From NCBI GenBank assembly GCA_009602725.1, contig WELB01000314.1:28256-81784 (forward strand): 53,529 nucleotides of DNA, in the 5' to 3' direction. The translations under genes were made by a program, and so were the position numbers. Shown piece after piece: positions 41,079 to 53,415 of this stretch (its first letter is position 1; every line of letters starts with the position of its first letter). Below the pieces are notes generated by a model, which saw only the letters and a list, made by a program, of their open reading frames with translations, was not told the DNA's origin and did no database searches. This DNA is from Spirogloea muscicola. Its lineage: Eukaryota > Streptophyta > Zygnematophyceae > Spirogloeales > Spirogloeaceae.

Positions 41079-42309
41079 TCAGAGGGACTTCTTTGCTCTC
41101 TCCAACAACACCTCCTGGAGAAAAGCGCAGTGCAACAACATTTGCCCGTCACTTAAAGAGCCGCAAGTACCTGACCAGCTGCATCTTGCCCACTTGGTAT
41201 CTGCAACTTGAGCATCACAAGCATGCTGGGGAGAGAAGTCACCTTCTTTCCAACTGAGGATAGTCCCTTTTCCCTCAGCAGCGCCTTCAGCTTTTCTACC
41301 GTGTAGTCATGGAGGTCCGTTTCAGTCGTCTTCCTCGCAGAACTCCCTCCAACAGTTTCTGCATTTGCTACAAGAGCCAGTAGTACTATACTTGCCCGGT
41401 CGAGGCAAAGCTCTTCCCATGCTTCCTCAGAAGCCTAAAGTGGTGTTTCAAGCGCGCTAGAGCATTGAACGAGCAGGCGTAAGCCGCCAAGCAAGCAAGA
41501 ATTCAGTGCTTCCAGGCCACCTTGTTTCCTGAGGAGCTTCAGAGGGTTGCCAAGGACTAAAACAAGGGAGGGGACAACGAAAATATACCTCCACGGAGGC
41601 CCTTGCTGGACGCGGCGCGCTTGACCAGCGGCTGCTCCCCGTCCGAGTGGCTGGAAGGGAGGGATGACGGCTCGCGGCCAGTAGCGTCAGGTGGTAGCCG
41701 CGCCCAAGGACCGGGTCGTGGGGCAGGGACAGCCAACAGCTCGGGTGCCACGCAAAGAGCGTGCGTGGCGCGTGTCCGGAAGTCGAGCTGATGAACGAGT
41801 GACGGACAACGGAGGAGCTCGTACAGGAACATGGGGCAGGGTGAGGAGGCGTCACCTCTCTGCCCTGGCCTCCTCCTTGCCGCCGCGCTTCTCGGGCTTG
41901 GGCCCCTTGAGAGACTCCTCGTGCGTCTTGCGCTTCAGCTCCAGCGCGCGGATGAGGATGTTGGTGGGGTCGGTGCGGATGTGCTGCCCGTCTGGCAGCG
42001 CCCGGGCGCAGGATAGCGTTCAGTGCCCTTGGTGGGCCTGTCTCACGCTCGTCGTCGCTCCAGAGATGGGGGCCAGCTCGCATGGGGCGAGGCTGGCTTG
42101 GCCGGGGGGGGGGNNNNNNNNNNNNNNNNNNNNNNNNNNNNNNNNNNNNNNNNNNNNNNNNNNNNNNNNNNNNNNNNNNNNNNNNNNNNNNNNNNNNNNG
42201 GGGCGGCGGGGGCAGGGCGGGAGGAGGGCGGGGGCCTGACCTGGGCCGCGGGCGGGGCGGCGCGCGAGAAGTAGCCCAGGCTGGGCAGCGCGTCCAGGTG
42301 CGGCGGCAT
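41079..42309 (-). CDS. DDA1-like protein with C-terminal SAP motif (one exon in the gap)
   Basis: DDA1 is a small subunit of CUL4-DDB1 ubiquitin ligases. Minus exons: 42309-42241 (MPPHLDALPSLGYFSRAAPP), [gap 42199-42114], 41991-41856 (DGQHIRTDPTNILIRALELK, K/E-rich), 41650-41589 (SHSDGEQPLVKRAASSKGLR), 41367-41243 (LHDYTVEKLKALLREKGLSS, VGKK), 41114-41079 (EVLLERAKKSL stop). LPS..FS near the start and Q.I.T..TNIL.R fit the DDA1 pattern; the later part is a SAP (DNA/RNA-binding) helix pair. From 41991 to the stop all phases match; exon 1 ends in phase 0 while 41991 needs one base, so at least one exon is missing, probably in the gap. Whether DDA1 and SAP parts are one protein rests on phase only. 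Confidence 0.55.
42114..42199. other. Assembly gap (86 undetermined bases)
   Basis: Run of N flanked by G-runs inside the first part of the DDA1-like gene. Single undetermined bases also occur at 4011, 10651 and 39351, all in very GC-rich 5' gene ends. Confidence 0.99.
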
Positions 42310-42489
42310 GGCCCGCCCTGGGCGCCGCCGCGGCAGTGGCGGTGGCGGTGGCGGTGGCGGTGGCAGTGGCTCCCCGCTCCCCGCTCCTCGTCTCCTCGTC
42401 CCACACACCGCATGCTGGCTGGCTTGCTCTCGCCTCCCCGCCGGGAACGCAACACCTCTTCCACACCTCTTTCCCCCCTCCTCTCTTCC

Positions 42490-43230
42490 TTTGCACCTGT
42501 ACGCATCTGGCTGGCAGTTTCCAGCCGATTCTTCAATATCAGCATCTAGCAGCTCCACCAGCGGTCCAGGCCGTCAGCACGGCTCCCCCCGCTCTGTGGC
42601 ACCTCCGGCCCTCCTTTCCCCCACCCCCCTTCCCTCCTGCCATTGCTGCTTCCTCACCCTCCTCTAGCAGCTCCACAAGCGGCGCAGGTCGAGTCGACAT
42701 GCCCGCCCTCAGCACGGCTCCCCCCGCTCTGTAGCACCTCCGGCCCTCCTAGTACAGGTCGTCATTTCATGTAGCCACATTCCTTGCACTGCATTCTTTG
42801 CACTTTCTGCATTCTCTGCCTGAACAATGTATTGGCTCGAATGATCGCTTTATTTTCATGGGCATCGCACGCCTTTTCACTACCACAGCAGGCTCGCTGA
42901 CCTGCGCTGCTCAACAGGGTACACTGGACACCCAGTGGCCGCCCGAGTCGCTCTGTGCTTCAGTGCCTTCTTTGGCCTCCTCAGCTACGGTACAAGTGCT
43001 CCTCCCTCCTTCGCCTGGCCCACCTGATCGATGCGCGTGATCGGAGTCGGGCCGGTAGCCAAGGGCACACCACTATCCGGCAAGCGTTACTTGTTACTCG
43101 GACAATGCGGCTCTCGCTTTGCAGCATTTCAAGGCTCTGGCCATACAGCAGCGCACTTGGCGTCACCAAGCCAGGCCACTGGCTTGGGTGGTGGAGCTCC
43201 GTCCCCCCAAAGTAGGCTATCAGGTATGTG
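42490..43230 (+). mobile_element. LINE-derived fragments upstream of the DDA1-like gene
   Basis: 42497-42545 repeats the CATCTGGCTGGCAGTT segment of 11283-11335. 42540-42610 and 42660-42745 are two copies of a unit (CTAGCAGCTCCAC.., CAGCACGGCTCCCCCCGCTC). 42815-42885 is the AACAATGTATTGGCT tail. 42975-43215 encodes LIDARDRSRAGSQGHTTIRQ.. and MRLSLC, matching LVDARRRSRGGSLGHSSIPQ near the end of the intact LINE ORF. Confidence 0.75.
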
Positions 43231-43710
43231 GGTGCTCAACTTGCTGGCACTGCAGTCCCCCTTCTGTTGTGTTATTCGTCCTGTTACCTTAACCCCTCTC
43301 ATCCTTGCTCTTTTTACAAACATGTGATGGCTTGCTTTGGCCTCCCTTTCATCCAATGCGCACCGCGCACTGTCGCCTCATGATTTTTGGGGTCTGCCCC
43401 CTGGACCCCATCCACTCTCCCTGGGCTGGCCCTCACAGCCACCTCCTCCTGCTACAAGAACATCTCACCCTCCCCGGCTCAGCAGCTCGCGCCCCTCCTG
43501 GCAGCAGGCTGCCAAGGCCGTGTTGTGCCCCACGGAAGTGCAGCGTGTTGCTCAGGCAACTCTCGTCCATCCCCAGCCACACTAGGCTGGCTCCCATGCT
43601 TGCTTGACAGCCTCGCCCGTCAATCAAGCGAGGCGCCTTCGACCCCCCTTCTCGTTTCTCTCCCCCCTTTGCGCGCTGCTGCAATATGCTGCCGAACCCC
43701 CTGCCGTACT

Positions 43711-46111
43711 CTAAAGGCGCGTGCACGAGAGGTCAAAGTCGTCAGGCGCGAGCCGAGCTAGCCACGCCGCCAGCAATCGCTTGGTCGCGCCGCTGTCCGC
43801 GCTCGCCAGCTCATACATGGAGCACAGGTCCAGTATGAGCGTCTCCTGCAATGACACCAGCGGGCTGCGCTGCAGAGCGCCCTCCAGCACGCCGATCGCA
43901 CCCAGCAGGTCCCGTCCGTACATCAAGCACAGCGCCTGACCAGCAGACAACACATGGGACCACAGGACTCACTGTCAGGCCACCAGGCCCGCTGTGCTGC
44001 CTAGCGTTCCAAAGGGTACAGGCGCAACACCCGATTTGAGATGACGGGAGGTCTTGTTCAGCCGCTTCTGTACGCTCTACGCCCTGCCAGAGAGAACAAC
44101 CACCCCCGTCCATGTGCACCTTTGACTTCCGGCCTCTCAAACATTACACAGCGTGGACCTGCTGCAAGGAAGACGTAGAGGAGCAGTTCATCGTCATCAC
44201 CTTGTTGTTGACAGCCACAACATTGTCAGGGTCCAGCTTCAGAGCTGCATCGAGCTCCACAAGCGCTGCCGAGTACTGCTTGGTGGCAAAGTGCAGAAGG
44301 CCGCGGTTCAGGTAGACTAGTGCCACAGTTGGGCCGGCACTCTGCTCCACCTCCATAAACGTAGCCTTGGCGCCTTCCAGGTCGCCCATCTGCAGCTGGA
44401 CATACCCGTACTTTGCCTGCAGCAGAGCTAAGTTGTTAGAGATTGTCACTCACCTTCGAATGACCTGTGCAAGGTGTTGCCAACAAGTCACACCCAGAGC
44501 TTCCTAGCTAAATGCAAGCCATCTCTTGGGGCCACGGTGCCTGCTCAGGGTAATACCGGCTCCTGTCACAGGATCAGCTTGTGGAGTTGACCTGGATGAC
44601 GGGATCACCAGGATGCTGCTCGACCAAGCTGCCCAACCACTGAAGCGCGACAAGAAAGTCTCGCTGAGCCAAGTGGTGATTGAGGACAGAAAATATCACG
44701 ATCTCCTGTCGCTTGCGCCACTTCTTCAGAGCTGGCATGCAACATCCAAAAGGCTGCCACTTTGTCAACGAAAGCAAGGAGGGAAGCACTGAGTGGATGA
44801 CACACAGGCTGCTGTGAGTATATAACCAACTTGCTATATTTCGGATTCCAGGATCTGCAGAAAGCCCAGTGGTATGCACTAACCTCTGTCTTGTAGGGGT
44901 GGGACCAATGTTGTCAATCTCCTCTCATTTCCATCCTCAGCCTCATCTGGACCGGCATTCCTTACATCCTCCGGCAAGTCTTCATGTCCTCGACTAACTG
45001 CTTCTTCTTGGGCTCTCATTGTGAAGTGGGCAATGTCACTTGCTGTTGGTGAGGAGGTTGCACGTGACATCTTTGCGTCCTCCTCGATCTGCATACCTGC
45101 AGCTTCTCTTGCAAGAGCAGAAGTATCCAAAGTTCCACTGGCTGGCGGAGAGGTCACAGGTGCTGCCTGCGGGATCTGCTTCGCAGATTGTTGCCTGCAA
45201 TGAGCCCAGCAGCATGGAGGGAAACCTGAGACTATTTCAGCAAGAGGTGCTACTTGGAGTCGTCACACCTGAAGCACAGCATGCCCTGAAAGCTGTCAAG
45301 CAGCCTTTTGCACTGCAGCAAGCTGGATTTAGGCTCAGGAGAGAGGCTAAGCATGGGTTGAGAGCCCTACACAATATTGACATCTGCTGATGTTGCTGCA
45401 GTGATGGCAGGGAGACTGAGCTTGCTCTTCTCAGCAGCACCTAGCTCATCAAGCTGCGGGTGTATTACTGTCACAAATCAATGACATTGAGACAAGAACA
45501 GAAAGAAGGGCCCCTTTGTAGAGGCATCACCTGCCCTTTGATGGCATTGTAGCAGTCACACACCACAAGCGAGGGACACCCTGAGCAGGACAACATCTTG
45601 TGCTTACAAGTCTCACCTTTGCATTGCAATGTGCCAGGAGTGCGTACAGTCGGTCTATGGTGGTGGCCGTATGTCCTAGCCTGTGTGGTAGCTCCGCATG
45701 AAGCAACCTCAGAGCAAAGGGGACCATGGAGCCTGCACTGTTTATGGTCAAAGGCATGAGCCAGTTGTCCACCTCCCCAGAAAGAAGGGTGATTGCTGAT
45801 CAGCTCTGGTCCCACCCAAGTCATTCTGTTCCTAATCACCACACTCACGGACAATCTTGTGCCATGTCTATGGTCTCAGCGATTGGAGAGATCGCATTAA
45901 AAAATCAGGCAGAGCAAGCAAGACAGCAGCAGCAGTGTAGCTGCACAGTACCTTGCTTGCTCGGGTAGGAACTGGGCCAAGATTCGTAGCTGTATTTGGC
46001 ACTGCCCAAGTCACCTTGCGCTTGGAGCTCGTCAGCTGCTGCCCCATACATGCGCAGCTTTACAAGCGCGAGGACATGGTATGCCGTGTACAACAGCTGC
46101 TCATGAGGGGG
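43711..46111 (-). CDS. TRAPPC12: TRAPPC12 homologue, TPR subunit of TRAPP tethering complex (5' end not resolved)
   Basis: TRAPPC12 acts in ER-Golgi vesicle tethering. Minus exons joined in phase: 46111-45952 (PHEQLLYTAYHVLALVKLRM, GNLD-like GDLGSAKYSYESWPSSYPSK), 45732-45617 (GSMVPFALRLLHAELPHRLG), 45166-44884 (Ser/Glu-rich insert), 44731-44592 (ALKKWRKRQEIVIFSVLNHH), 44416-44201 (KYGYVQLQMGDLEGAKATFM, VYLNRGLLHFATKQY), 43935-43711 (ALCLMYGRDLLGAIGVLEGA, LDLCSMYELASADS). The YPxxxGSMVPF and TPR order match human TRAPPC12 closely. The exon at 46111 may extend further upstream, and the N-terminal half is expected between 46112 and about 47570, where I cannot fix exons. Confidence 0.85.
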
Positions 46112-47570
46112 CTGCCAATGTTTGATGATAGTCAGCAGATGACCATGTGCACTCAGTTCAGCAAGCAATGGCGGAGGTACAGGCGGTGCTTGACAGCAAG
46201 AGAGTACTGTGAACGATGCCAGCCTTCTCCTAAGCACGGAGAAACTGCTGATTCAAGAGGAGCCGAAGCTAGGCAAAAGCCGTGAACAGAGTGATGGAAG
46301 GCCAGAGCTGCCAAGTTCCGAGGCAGCAGCAGAGATCACAAATTTAACCTGCAAATTTGGTCCTGTTGATTTCACTTCCTTGATTTTCTCAATAATGGCT
46401 CGCCAGGAGCCTTGCTCCTGTTATAAGATAGACAAGCACCCCAGTAATCACAGAATTGACAGTGGGAGAGAGGGACTCTGACTACAGCGGAGCTTCTTGG
46501 GGATGCGTTGACGGCAAAGACGCCTATGTATCACGTTCCCAGGTCTGGTAACGAGTATGGCTGCAATGACCCTGGCAGCATGAGGTCAGCGTGGTGGCCC
46601 TACCGCGAGCGCTTGAAGGCCGTCCACAGAAGACGGGACGTCTTGGCTGGACAGACGTCGGATCACAGGCGGCCCTGTGCGAGTGAAGGTGGCCTTGCCG
46701 ACCTCCGACATTACGGCGGAGGGAGAAGATGAGAGCATGTCCGGGTCCGAGGTAATTGCACTCGCCGTGGCCCGGTTGACTGGGCTGGACCTCTGGTTGA
46801 GCAGGACAGGCGAACTGCCGCTGCTCAAAGCTGGCTGCGAGAGAGCTGGACACCGCGATGGCAAGCATTCAGTGGATGGAGCTCACTGTGCCCGCTGCCT
46901 TAGCATCTGACTGAGCTGTTTGGTGCGACAGCTTTGATCACGTCAATCCGTGGCGCCGTGGAGATCCAAGCGGTCAAGGTGACAGAGCACAGCTTGCAAG
47001 AGGCTGGTGACAGCAGACCTGGGGAGAGCGGTGAAGCCGCCGCAGAGGAAAGTGGGGCGACTGTGGGCGCAAGTGGGTGTGGTTGCGCTGCAGGCACGGT
47101 CGGCAAGGGTGCCACTCCCTCGGCAAAGAGGCTCCACGTGGTGGACAGCTGCGGGAAGGCGGCTGCCAGCTCCGCTCCCAAGAAAGAAGGCTGTGGCTGG
47201 CGAGCCGTGGCTGCTGCCAGCGGCTGGGCCTCTGGTGGGGGGCCCGACATGGAATCCTTGACGGCTTGGGGAGCCTGCGCCACCCCACTCCTTCCCGTGC
47301 CCGAAGTGAGTGCTGCGTGCTGAGGTCGTGAGGTCTGCCTACCACCTCGTGCCTGCCCAGCCGCAGGCGCCCGAGAACCTTGGGAGGTGCTCCGTCGGCA
47401 ATACACACTATTCCCTTCGGCAACACGAGGGTTGCGGTGAGCGGGCGCAGCAGTTTCAGCGCAGCGATGAAGGCGCAGGGAGAGGGCTGGCTGGCGCTGC
47501 GCCTCAAGCCCCCCCCGCACGCGTGCCTTGGTCGACGTAGTTGTCACGGAAGCGCGAAGCCCAGGCATCG
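46112..47570 (-). other. Probable 5' part of the TRAPPC12 gene
   Basis: Minus-strand open stretches, Ser/Thr-rich at 46864-46586 (PDMLSSSPSAVMSEVG) and Ala/Pro-rich at 47568-46900 (FLGAELAAAFPQLSTTWSLF), have the composition of a TRAPPC12 N-terminal region. The 46.9-47.5 kb stretch is GC-rich like other first exons here. No exon borders could be confirmed. Confidence 0.35.
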
Positions 47571-47879
47571 ACCTACACTGCTGGCCACGTCAAGTGCAGA
47601 GCAGCACTACTTTGATCAATGGGCGCGCCCTTCCTCTGATCACCCTGCTGCGCCTGGCCACACAGGCCGTCCATCACATAATACACACTCCGTCCCGCTG
47701 TGATCGAGGTGAGCTCTTCCCAAGGGGACGGGGACTGTAAACAGAGAGCAGAGTAACAGCGCTTCCAAATTGACAGCAGTGGCTGTGAGAGGGCAGCCTA
47801 ACGGAATGAACACGGGCCGAAAGGGTCCTGAATGGCGCAATAAGCAAGATGCTAATCGCTAAGAACAAGACTCTTCCAG

Positions 47880-49260
47880 TCCTCTTTCAGACCTTGTCCA
47901 TTCCTTTGGGCTGGCCTATCCCAGCCGCCAGTCAATCTGGCCGCGCTTTCTTCCAGTAGAGGGGCGATGGCTGTGATTGGCCAGCCCAGAAAAAAGAATG
48001 AACATGGCTCGAAGGGGCCAGATCGTTAAGCGCACAGCGACTCAAGAGCCCACTGGGCCTCAATTCTCCCTGTTGAGCATCCGCAGGTCAGAGATACTAC
48101 TTCGAATCTCCGGCCCAGGGAAGAATGAACGAGGTCCAAAGGGCCGAGAGGCGCCATAGTGACACAGCTATGCAAGAGACTACAGCGATGAGCTTGGTAA
48201 GCCGAAGTCGGCAGCCGCAAGTCGGAGTAACTTGCAGCTGGAAAAGAAGGAAGAGTCTTCCAGTGGAGGGCCATGGCTGTGATTGGCTAGCCCAGAAAAA
48301 GGATGATCACCCCCGCTGTGATCACCTGCGAGGGAAGCATCCTGACTTGCAGCTATTGACAAAGGTTATTTGACAGCCATCCTTGGCGTAGCGGCTTGAT
48401 CATAAACTGGGTGATTGCGCTATACGGTGTCAAAAGACGTTGGACTTTCACTGCCTCCTGAAGATCACCTCCTCGGGTTTACACCTTGCTTGTGGGCGGT
48501 GGCCCCTCCAGACCTTGTCCAATCTTTGCGGGCCGACTTTCCCAGCCCGCGGCCCCTTGGGAGAGCTTACTTCGTTTGGAAGCGCTGCTCTTCGTTTGCA
48601 CCTCCCTCGGCCCTTCTGAGAGAGCCCCTTCCTTCTATTGCTTGCATCCGGTCTCGTAATGACATCTTGCTTGAGACCATGGCCAGCCTAGCATGTTCAC
48701 GTTGCAAGGGTGCGCTTCTGGCTGAGATGGATGTCCCAGCAGCAAATGTTCTCATGTTGCTGGCTGCGTGTCAGTGTCTCTGTGGCAAGCTCAGAAGAAT
48801 GGAACAATTGGAAGGGGCTCATCTAGAATGGGGCGAGGGTTGTGAAAAGCCACCAGGCAAATTGGACAAGGTCCAAAGCCGAAGGCGCTTAAGGAGCATG
48901 CCTTGCACACCTTGGCCCCTTCGAACTCTGTTCATTCTTCTGTTCTCTGGGCTGGCCTCTCACAGCCACCGACCTCTCCTGAAACCGTCCTTTCTTCTCT
49001 GCCTGAACAATGTATTGGCTTGAATTGGCCTCGCTTCAAGTTCATGCGCACCGCGCGCCTTCTCTCTCTCTGCACCACAAAGCTGGACAAGCTATAGCTG
49101 GTAGCGGGGATGATAAAAGCTGCCATCCTCAGTCAGGCTTCAATTAACTCTCTCTAAGCTCTTGACCTGCGGCTACTGAGCGGGTCAGCATACTTGAGAA
49201 GCAAGCTCTCCCAGAGGGGGCGAGGGCTGTGTAAGGCCAGCGAGTGTATTTGCAAACGGC
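47880..49260. repeat. LINE tails and C-terminus relics
   Basis: 47886-47950 (+) is the CAGTCAATCTGGCC tail. 48190-48274 (-) encodes PAASYSDLRLPTSAY, a LINE C-terminus. 48335-48370 (+) encodes PDLQLLTKVI. 48515-48560 and 48950-48970 hold further hairpin tails. 48997-49070 (+) is the AACAATGTATTGGCTTGAAT tail ending GCGCGCCTTCTCTCTCTC. No gene. Confidence 0.7.
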
Positions 49261-50420
49261 CTAAATTTCAACAATTGAGTTGCACGAGCTTGCACAACGG
49301 CCAAGTACAGCTTCTGTACTTACAGCTCTGGCCATCTGTCACTTGAAAACCCTGTTTTCGTTTGGGAACCCTATTGTTGCTTGGGCTGGCCTTTCACAGT
49401 CTTCACCCCCCTTGCAATACAACAGCTTTGAAGAAGAGCAGCTTCTTTTGTCACAGCCTTTCGCCCCCATATTCGGGAAGAGCTATAACTTGTGCTTCTC
49501 CAGCTCTGGCTGCCCCGCGTGGGCCCTGGATGTTGGGGCTCCACGCTCAGCCTCACGGTGCGGCTGCAGGACCAGTCCAACTATTCACCAAGGTCATTTG
49601 AGCACTGGCCATTCCTGGACTGGCAGCACCGTCTGCCCCTCTCCAGAGCCCGCCTCACACCATTTCTATTCTGGCCCCTTCGGACCTTGTCATTTCCTTT
49701 TGGGTTGGCCTCTAACAGCCATTCTGCATGCGACAACCTCTCATCTACCAACACCAGCCAAAACATAGCCCCCACCTCCGTGACTTCCCAGACTCAAGCT
49801 TACTGCCTCGCAGAAAAATCTGGGCAAGTTTCTCTGCTCGCCAATCCATCCCATCAAATTGTGCAACCCTCACTTGCCTTTGCACAGGACCTGCCTAACT
49901 GTGAGCAAACAATGTGAAGATGTACATGTGACCTTGCATGTCGTAACCTCAACAATACACCTCAAAGCACAGAACTGAGAAAACAGATAAGATTGGGTAG
50001 GCATAAGCGGCAAGGTGCTGCCAGCTGTATGTACAGTACAGTCTCACATGGCGTGCATGCTGGCTAGCTGTCAGCTGCTTGAAGGCCTAGCAACCAGGCA
50101 GCCTCACTTCCTGAAAGACACTCTTAGCCAGCCACAGCAAAAGTGAGTGCTGACTGGTGCATCACCCTGTGTTGCTTCTTATTGTCGAGCTGTCCTTGTG
50201 CAGTGGAAAGCTTCGCAGACACTGACAAATCTGCGGAGCTTCCGTACCAGGTGCCTAGCCAGCAAGGGGGCTGCAGACCTTAAAATATCGCATATGAAGT
50301 CTGTGAACTGTGAAAACCAACTTCAAAGGAGCACTTGGCAAGCTCTCTGCATACTCTGAGAGGAGCAACGTGGCGGAGTGGCAGCTTGCAGTCTCTTGCT
50401 GACATATGAAGCTGAACTCG
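49261..50420. other. No recognisable gene
   Basis: Two more hairpin-like tails (49382-49402 and 49700-49722) and unassigned 3' flank of the DUOXA-like gene. Plus ORFs of up to 162 codons here are built on repeat DNA and are not supported. Confidence 0.5.
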
Positions 50421-53373
50421 TCACAGCGCAGATACGGGTAGGTCGTGGCTGAAATGCAGCACGCTCTTGCCAAGGAGATAATCCATGGCGGTATTGCCTT
50501 GCTGGAAGTAGCTCGACTCAGGCTGCACAGTCCAGGCCACGGCAGCATCAGCACCTTGGACCACTCCAAGGGCACAATGCTTCTGCTGGCAGACGCCGAA
50601 CGCAAGGTGGAATAACTTACTGAGAGTCGGCGCTGCTGACGAAGCAAGACCACCCAGCAGGCGGCAAGGGCCAGGAACACCCAGATCTTGGACAGCAATG
50701 GTCGTGGCTGCAGGTGCAACCAAGCCAGGAGCTTCGACATGCGCTTGGTCCGGCGACCAGGCAATCCTGATCCAGAGCGCATCATGAGGATTATGGCAAT
50801 GGCAGCGGTGACGAGTCCCGAGAGCAGGACAACAAGGAATGTGACGCCGTAGCCTGGCTGGATGAACACTGTCGTTCCCTCTGGCGATGGCATAGGTACT
50901 TTGAGGTCAGCCGGTCGAAGAAGAGCCCACGTTGCACAAGCCCACTCCATGCATGTTCCGGTCAAGAACACGAAGCTGGCTCCCATCCAAGTCTGAAGAA
51001 CAGAACAAGAAGCATCTCGTACATCAGCTCCACAACAGGAACACACAGACTGGCCCGCTTCCTTCCGGCCAACATGACACCAGCGCCATGCATGCTTTGT
51101 GCAAATGGATGTGCTTACCAAGCTACGCCGCCGACTGAGCCGCAGATCTGCAGCCTCGGGTGTCGTGACTTTGCCTCCGCTCGCTTCGCCTGTCGCTGAG
51201 AGCATTAAGAAGAGCCCGGCAACTCCCCAGAGAGCAAATGCAAGCCACAGGATGACGCGCGTGAAGTAGCCGGCAAGGCGGTACTGCCTGTGAAGACGAA
51301 ATCAAGTAAGACCAGCAATCGGCATTCGCATTTTCCAGAAGCACGATCAACCGTTCTTGCTGACAAGGCAGCGGGAGCGCGAGGATGCAGTCGACCTGGG
51401 CCTTGATATCACGACGAGCTCTGCCGTGTGCAGCCATGGAGGGTCAGGACAGGAGGCACTGCGAGCTGCATTATCGCCCAAACCAACGAGGACTCTCAGA
51501 CGAACTCGGAGACTGACCTGCCCCAGCGAATACGCTCCTGATCAAAGACAAGGTACTCGGCAAGCTCTGATATTGGCAAGGGCACTCCTTGCACGATGCG
51601 CTCCCTGTACTGTCTGTTGTACAAGCCAGAGTACTTGCCGTGACCATTCCGCCCCTGCAATGACGGGGGACAAGGAGAAGCTCACATGGTGGCCACACTG
51701 GCTTGCTTCAGGCTGGAACGAGCCCAGCTCGTCTATGTGTGCGGACGTCTCCAACAGACCCGCTTCTGACACTATGCCCCAAGGAGCACCGCCGCCTGTC
51801 AAGGTCCCTCGCACAAACTTGCCGTTGCCTCGGACCACCGCATCAGCTGCCAGACCAATCGCTCAGGCTACCCACCTGCCCTCCGAGCCAGCTGTAGTGC
51901 TCGTTGAAGACAATGTTGCCTTCCTGTTGGTGTGTGGGCTCCCCAGTCAGCGTGTAGTTGACCCCCCGCAGCCCCACGTTCATGCCCATGGTGCAGTTTG
52001 TGAGCTCATCGGCGAAGGGGTGCAGAAGTACCTGGACCTTGGCAGTATCTGCACGACAGCAAGGCAAGGTGTAGGCATGGTCAGCACGCATGGCGCCCTT
52101 CACGTGTGCACACACCCGAAGTCGGAACTCGCGACATGGACATGACTAAGGGCGTGGACCGTGGACTACACACACCTCATGCTTTTAGGGTCAACAACAC
52201 TGCATTTAAGTGGGAGTCACGGGGCATCTCTAGCGAGCCCCGGAGTTCATGGAGACACAGCCTAGCCACTTGGGAAAGAGCTCTCTGCGGAAGGATGCTG
52301 GGCAAGGCTGGCAGAGGATGGAGAGGTGCAATGTTCCTCGAGGTGGTGCTAACCATGGTCCCACGTGTATGACCACTGAGATGCAACAAGCAAAGCGGCG
52401 ATGTACAGGTAGTACGTCACAGCGAGGGGGGCGAGAGCGAAGCGAAGCTTTTCTGTGCGTTGCAATCTCCTGAGGTGGTACTGGTCTGCACACGATTAAC
52501 AGGGAGAGTGAAACCTCGGCCGGCTGGGCCGCCACAGGCTCACCCGAGAGTGGCAGGCTCAATGGCCCCCCTCGGCGCGTAGACGAGTAGCGCAACCAGG
52601 CGGCGGTGAGTCGCATGTCCTGGCTGCTGAAGGATTGGACTTGTCATGCCACCCCAACCACTCACCGGGGTGGAGTGTGTCAACAGTTGCCGCAGTCGGC
52701 GGCTTGCGGCCCCTCACGTACAGGAAGAGCAGGGGCCACAGGCTCACAAGTACACAGCCAAAGGCGTACCCAATGCCTGCGCATCGCAGAGCGAGCGCCG
52801 CACAGCAATGTCACGGCAAGTACAGCCCGGAAAATGGCTCCCCATCCGACCTCGCCTGACCCCTGCTCGTGCTAGCACGTGCGGAGACGGCTAGAGAGCC
52901 GGTCGTGCGGCGGCCGGGAGCAGCCTCCGTGGAGCGCGGATGTCGATGGCAGGCGCAATGCACGGCCGCTAATAGAGGGGTAACGGCAGGGGCAGCGTGC
53001 CTGCAAGCTTGACATCGGCGCGCCAGTCCGTCCAGTGCGTCCCGAAGTTGGCGGGCTGCCGGTCGTAGTTCGCGAGGCCGAGGTAGGTGATGAGGCCGAT
53101 GACGCCGCTGGCCAGGACGAGCAGCACCAGGAACTGCGCGCACTTGCTCTTCTGCGAGGCCAAGCCGCTCCGGTGCGGTGCGGGCGTCAGCTTGCCCTCG
53201 CTTCGGCAGGGCGGAAGGGCAGCGCGCGCGCTCGAGGGGTCCGGTCGAGGGCGGGCGGGGCGCACCGCGTGGCTGCGCTCGGGGGGCGGGTTGGCGGAGT
53301 CGATGGTGGGCGCGCTGGCGGCGGCGGCAGCGTCGTCGGCCGTGGTCCGGAGCTTCATGCTGCTGCGCCGCAT
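50421..53373 (-). CDS. DUOXA-like protein (dual oxidase maturation factor family)
   Basis: In animals DUOXA brings dual oxidase from the ER to the cell surface and is needed for H2O2 output. Eight minus exons join in phase to 532 residues: 53373-53001, 52776-52666, 52452-52354, 52048-51876, 51654-51518, 51287-51119, 50992-50621, 50585-50421. Membrane segments at about 78-100, 126-146, 166-186, 309-328, 357-379, 403-425 and possibly 457-471. The extracytoplasmic part between the third and fourth has NCT and NYT glycosylation sites (212, 225) and the family signature MNVGLRGVNYTLTGEP, IVFNEHYSW, then RERIVQGVPLPISELAEYLV and RQYRLAGYFTRVILWLAF, in the same order as animal DUOXA. The N-terminal 77 residues and the C-terminal tail are extra. 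The first intron starts GCACGC (GC-AG). A nearby start at ATG 53358 is possible. Confidence 0.82.
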
Positions 53374-53415
53374 CTGCGGGCGGGCGGCGCAGCGCGCGCG
53401 GCGGCGTCGGCGGGC

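Noticed and set aside
46974-47507. Stretch LTATLVLPKGIVCIADGAPP on minus considered as a conserved exon.
   Set aside because: I could not place it in any family and it overlaps the alternative frame expected for the TRAPPC12 5' part.
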